A program made the position numbers and the translations under genes. Source: Bdellovibrionales bacterium (GTDB taxonomy: Bacteria; Bdellovibrionota; UBA2361; JAGRAS01). From it: DNA of 8,061 nucleotides. The notes beneath the pieces are model-generated. The model ran no database searches and was not told the origin of the DNA. It saw only the letters and a program-made list of their open reading frames with translations. Of the stretch, positions 6,431 through 8,061 are shown piece by piece; position 1 is the first letter of the stretch, and each line of letters starts with the position of its first letter. Location of the stretch: the NCBI GenBank assembly GCA_020434465.1, contig JAGRAS010000058.1:1-8061 (forward strand). The letters run 5' to 3'.

Positions 6431-6455
6431 AAATAGTACTAAATTTTAGTACCAT
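6427..6455 (+). promoter_or_regulatory. Candidate promoter of the regulator/nucleotidyltransferase pair
   Basis: TTGAAA (6427-6432, overlapping the mltA stop codon), a 17-bp spacer and TACCAT (6450-6455) match sigma70 boxes at 5 and 4 of 6 positions. The predicted start of transcription falls at about 6462, the A of the regulator ATG, which has no Shine-Dalgarno sequence. The spacer is filled almost exactly by the palindrome at 6436-6452. The geometry is attractive, but the -10 box is weak. Confidence 0.35.
6436..6452. promoter_or_regulatory. Perfect 17-bp palindrome, likely operator of the HTH regulator
   Basis: GTACTAAA and TTTAGTAC form a perfect 8-bp inverted repeat around a single T. 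It ends nine bases before the ATG of a helix-turn-helix protein and lies between candidate -35 and -10 boxes, the classic place for a repressor site. No T run follows, and the one-base centre rules out a hairpin terminator. I saw no second copy in the window. Binding by the adjacent regulator is inference. Confidence 0.55.
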
Positions 6456-6461
6456 TGAACT

Positions 6462-6830
6462 ATGAGACTTTCTAAAGAAAAGATAAAAAAAGCATGTAAA
6501 ATTAAGCTACTATCTCTTAGCAAGCTACTTAAAAAAGCTGGGATAAGTAAGACAACTTATTATCATTTGTTAAATAAGGATTTTATACTGCCAAGCTCGC
6601 TTATTAAGCTTTCACTTGCGTTAGAGGTTTCTCCCAGTGAGCTGCTGCAAGATATTCCTATAGATGAAATAAAAATAAGATTACTGCAACAAGAGTTGGA
6701 TTCAATTCTAACTAAAAACCCAACAATAGATAGAGACAATGCCTGGCATACATTACTTCTTTTGCAAGAAGATCCTGTTATGCGATTAGATAGGAGCCTA
6801 CTTCGTGGCAGAGCGCACAATATTTACTAA
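6462..6830 (+). CDS. XRE-like helix-turn-helix regulator, putative antitoxin, 122 aa
   Basis: Residues 18-63 form a helix-turn-helix of the XRE/lambda-repressor type: LSLSKLLKKAGISKTTYYHL holds the first helices and the recognition helix, and LIKLSLALEVSPSELL at 47-62 is the usual closing pair of helices. A basic N-terminus (RLSKEKIKKACKIK) precedes it. The C-terminal part contains a charged helix (EIKIRLLQQELDSIL) and the segment NAWHTLLLLQEDPVMRLDRS with an RGR near the end, which may bind the partner protein. Its last 26 bp overlap the nucleotidyltransferase gene, so translation of the two is probably coupled. No Shine-Dalgarno sequence precedes the ATG; a palindrome lies immediately upstream, suggesting autoregulation. 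By analogy with toxin-antitoxin pairs it would be the repressor/antitoxin. That role is inferred from arrangement, not from a recognised antitoxin family. Confidence 0.8.
   Translation: MRLSKEKIKKACKIKLLSLSKLLKKAGISKTTYYHLLNKDFILPSSLIKLSLALEVSPSELLQDIPIDEIKIRLLQQELDSILTKNPTIDRDNAWHTLLLLQEDPVMRLDRSLLRGRAHNIY
6791..6796 (+). promoter_or_regulatory. Ribosome binding site deciding a GTG start at 6805
   Basis: TAGGAG lies inside the end of the regulator gene, eight bases before the GTG at 6805. No ATG with comparable support exists in the nucleotidyltransferase frame nearby, so GTG 6805 is the chosen start and makes the two genes overlap by 26 bp. Confidence 0.65.
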
Positions 6831-7269
6831 AAAAGAAGAAAAGTTCTTAGAGGCTTTAATTGAACATAACGTTTCATTTATGATTGTTGGTCTAGCCGCT
6901 GCAACTTTGCAAGGAGCCCCAGTCGTTACACAAGATATTGATTTATGGTTTAAAAATTTAGATGATGAAAATATTCTGAAGGCTTTGAAGAAAGTTAATG
7001 GGGTCTACATCCCCCCAATATCTTATAATCCCCCAATGTTTTCCGGTGCAAACTTAGAATTTTTTGACATTGTCTTATCAATGAGTGGATTAAAAAGTTT
7101 CGAAGAAGAAGAGCTAAATACAGAACAAATAAAAATCGGGAATGTCACTGCAAAAGTACTTAAGCTTGAACGCATAATCGAAAGCAAAAAAGCTGCTGGC
7201 AGAAACAAAGATAAGCTTTCTTTACCAGTTTTAGAAGATGCCTTAAAAGTTCTAAAATCCAAGTCGTAA
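6805..7269 (+). CDS. Nucleotidyltransferase-fold protein (DUF6036/AbiEii-like), putative toxin, 154 aa
   Basis: The protein has the outline of a small polymerase-beta-type nucleotidyltransferase. FMIVGLAAATLQGAPVVTQD at 25-44 followed by IDLWF gives the motif hG..(x)n-DhDh, with the metal-binding pair Asp44 and Asp46. The third acidic residue is probably Asp88 in LEFFDIVLSM. The C-terminal segment LKLERIIESKKAAGRNKDKL is the conserved 'L...K.aagR.kD' stretch common in AbiEii and DUF6036-type proteins. Such enzymes transfer a nucleotide to a protein or RNA; several act as toxins that modify tRNA, while others act as antitoxins. Here the usual second residue of motif I (GG or GS) is Leu30, which may alter catalysis. 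It begins with GTG inside the upstream regulator gene and ends 9 bp from the convergent ampG stop. It is cytoplasmic. The fold is confident; toxin activity and substrate are inference. Confidence 0.82.
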   Translation: MAERTIFTKKEEKFLEALIEHNVSFMIVGLAAATLQGAPVVTQDIDLWFKNLDDENILKALKKVNGVYIPPISYNPPMFSGANLEFFDIVLSMSGLKSFEEEELNTEQIKIGNVTAKVLKLERIIESKKAAGRNKDKLSLPVLEDALKVLKSKS

Positions 7270-7293
7270 AATCTTTTTTTAATTTTTAGATTT
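7265..7293. terminator. Possible weak bidirectional terminator between convergent genes
   Basis: Only 9 bp separate the converging stop codons of the nucleotidyltransferase gene and ampG. AAATCT and AGATTT flank a T-rich core here, giving a 6-bp AT-rich stem that runs into both coding ends, and a run of seven T bases follows the nucleotidyltransferase stop. The stem is weak, so this is only a candidate. Confidence 0.25.
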
Positions 7294-8061
7294 AAGTGGG
7301 GCAACTTTTGAAAGTAAAATCAAACCCGGTATAGCTGCCACTGTACAAATTAGAAAAAACCAAAACCAACCAACTGATTCAGCTAGAATCCCACTACTTG
7401 CTCCAATTAGATTCATTGGAACTGACATTAAGCTTGTCAGTAGCGCATATTGAGTAGCAGTAAAACGTTTATCAGTTAGTGCAGCCATAAATGCTACAAA
7501 AGTAGCTGTTCCCATTCCAGAACTTATATTTTCAAATGCAACTACTCCTGAAAAAATAAGAGTATCTGCACCAATGTATGCGAGAAAGGAAAACCCGGCG
7601 GTAGAAATCATTTGCAAAAAACCACAAATCCAAAGCGATCTATTTATTCCTAAATAAACAATTAGTCCTCCTCCCAAAAACAAACCAACAAACTGAGAAA
7701 TAAATCCAACTGTTCCATCAACAGCAGCAATTTCAGATTTTGAAAATCCAATATCTATATAAAATGGCGAAGTAAGTAAGCTTGCATATGCGTCACCTAA
7801 TTTGTAAAACAAGATAAAGCTCAAGATAAAACAAGCACTTGAGATGCTGTCACGCTGAAAAAATTCTTTTATTGGATCAAATAATATTTTCTTAAGATCC
7901 TTTTCCTCATTAAATTGTACCTTTGGCTCTTCTGCCCAAAATGAAGCTAATAAATTCAAACTCATCAATGCTGCCATTGAATAGTAAGCTAATTGCCATG
8001 AAAAAAATTCTGCAATTACAAGAGGAGCTGTTCTTGTAATCCATATTGCAAGCCTATATCC
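7279..8061 (-). CDS. ampG: AmpG-type muropeptide permease (MFS), C-terminal 260 aa, cut by right edge
   Basis: AmpG imports GlcNAc-1,6-anhydroMurNAc muropeptides across the inner membrane for peptidoglycan recycling. The frame stays open to the right edge, beyond an internal Met (ATG at 7975-7977) that is not the true start: upstream codons give GYRLAIWITRTAPLVIAEFF, the characteristic AmpG segment at the start of a membrane helix in the middle of the protein. A soluble loop (AEEPKVQFNEEKDLKKILFD) follows, then about six hydrophobic helices. The diagnostic motif ENISSGMGTATFVAFMAALT followed by DKRFTATQYALLTSL is intact. The C-terminus is short and basic. Family members have roughly 420-490 residues, so the N-terminal half or a little less is missing. 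It converges on the nucleotidyltransferase gene and lies about 850 bp from mltA, whose family generates its substrate. A relative transporting another ligand is possible, since some bacteria carry several AmpG paralogues. Confidence 0.92.
   Translation of the reverse strand, partial: GYRLAIWITRTAPLVIAEFFSWQLAYYSMAALMSLNLLASFWAEEPKVQFNEEKDLKKILFDPIKEFFQRDSISSACFILSFILFYKLGDAYASLLTSPFYIDIGFSKSEIAAVDGTVGFISQFVGLFLGGGLIVYLGINRSLWICGFLQMISTAGFSFLAYIGADTLIFSGVVAFENISSGMGTATFVAFMAALTDKRFTATQYALLTSLMSVPMNLIGASSGILAESVGWFWFFLICTVAAIPGLILLSKVAPLKSKN

Noticed and set aside
6436..6452. The palindrome before the HTH gene as an mltA terminator
   Set aside because: A one-base centre cannot form a stable RNA loop, the stem is AT-rich, and no T run follows.
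6563..6820. Open frame of 85 aa on the minus strand inside the HTH gene
   Set aside because: It is antisense to a recognised DNA-binding protein, with a serine-rich, low-quality translation.
6462..7269. Canonical AbiE (AbiEi/AbiEii) phage-defence operon
   Set aside because: The first protein is an XRE-type helix-turn-helix protein and not the longer winged-helix AbiEi, and the second is much shorter than typical AbiEii, so only a distant relationship can be supported.
7023..7304. Open frame of 93 aa on the minus strand across the nucleotidyltransferase and ampG ends
   Set aside because: It is antisense to conserved nucleotidyltransferase motifs and overlaps the ampG end in another frame; no family features.
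7279..7977. ampG starting at the internal ATG 7975-7977 as a complete 232-aa protein
   Set aside because: The frame continues upstream to the window edge with the conserved AmpG segment GYRLAIW, so the gene is a partial copy of a longer one and not a short complete gene.

Overview
The window is AT-rich DNA from a Gram-negative (diderm) bacterium. The best evidence is a lytic transglycosylase of the MltA family and the C-terminal part of an AmpG muropeptide permease, both parts of the peptidoglycan recycling route typical of Proteobacteria and related groups. A methyltransferase resembling the regulatory-domain (PKMT-like) family known from Rickettsia and others, together with the low GC, would fit a host-associated or reduced-genome lineage. 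The sequence alone does not fix the taxon. No rRNA, tRNA, CRISPR array or insertion sequence was found.

Left part (1-3210): a gene cut by the left edge reads leftward. Across a 261-bp spacer come three rightward genes: a 149-aa protein (491-940) and an 83-aa protein (1159-1410) that I do not recognise, then a 522-aa PEP-synthase-like protein (1561-3129) that joins an ATP-grasp domain directly to a small phosphohistidine domain. The spacers are AT-rich and contain short repeats.

Middle part (3211-5257): two leftward genes, an unrecognised 82-aa protein with a strong ribosome binding site and a credible promoter, and a 518-aa SAM-dependent methyltransferase with a likely intrinsic terminator. 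A 71-bp divergent spacer separates the methyltransferase from mltA.

Right part (5258-8061): mltA, then a two-gene unit of a helix-turn-helix regulator and a small nucleotidyltransferase overlapping by 26 bp, then ampG on the opposite strand running off the right edge. MltA releases anhydro-muropeptides in the periplasm and AmpG imports them, so the two belong to one pathway. The regulator/nucleotidyltransferase pair lies between them and looks like an independent toxin-antitoxin-type module. A perfect 17-bp palindrome just before the regulator is placed where an autoregulatory operator would sit. This pair is the most interesting part of the window.
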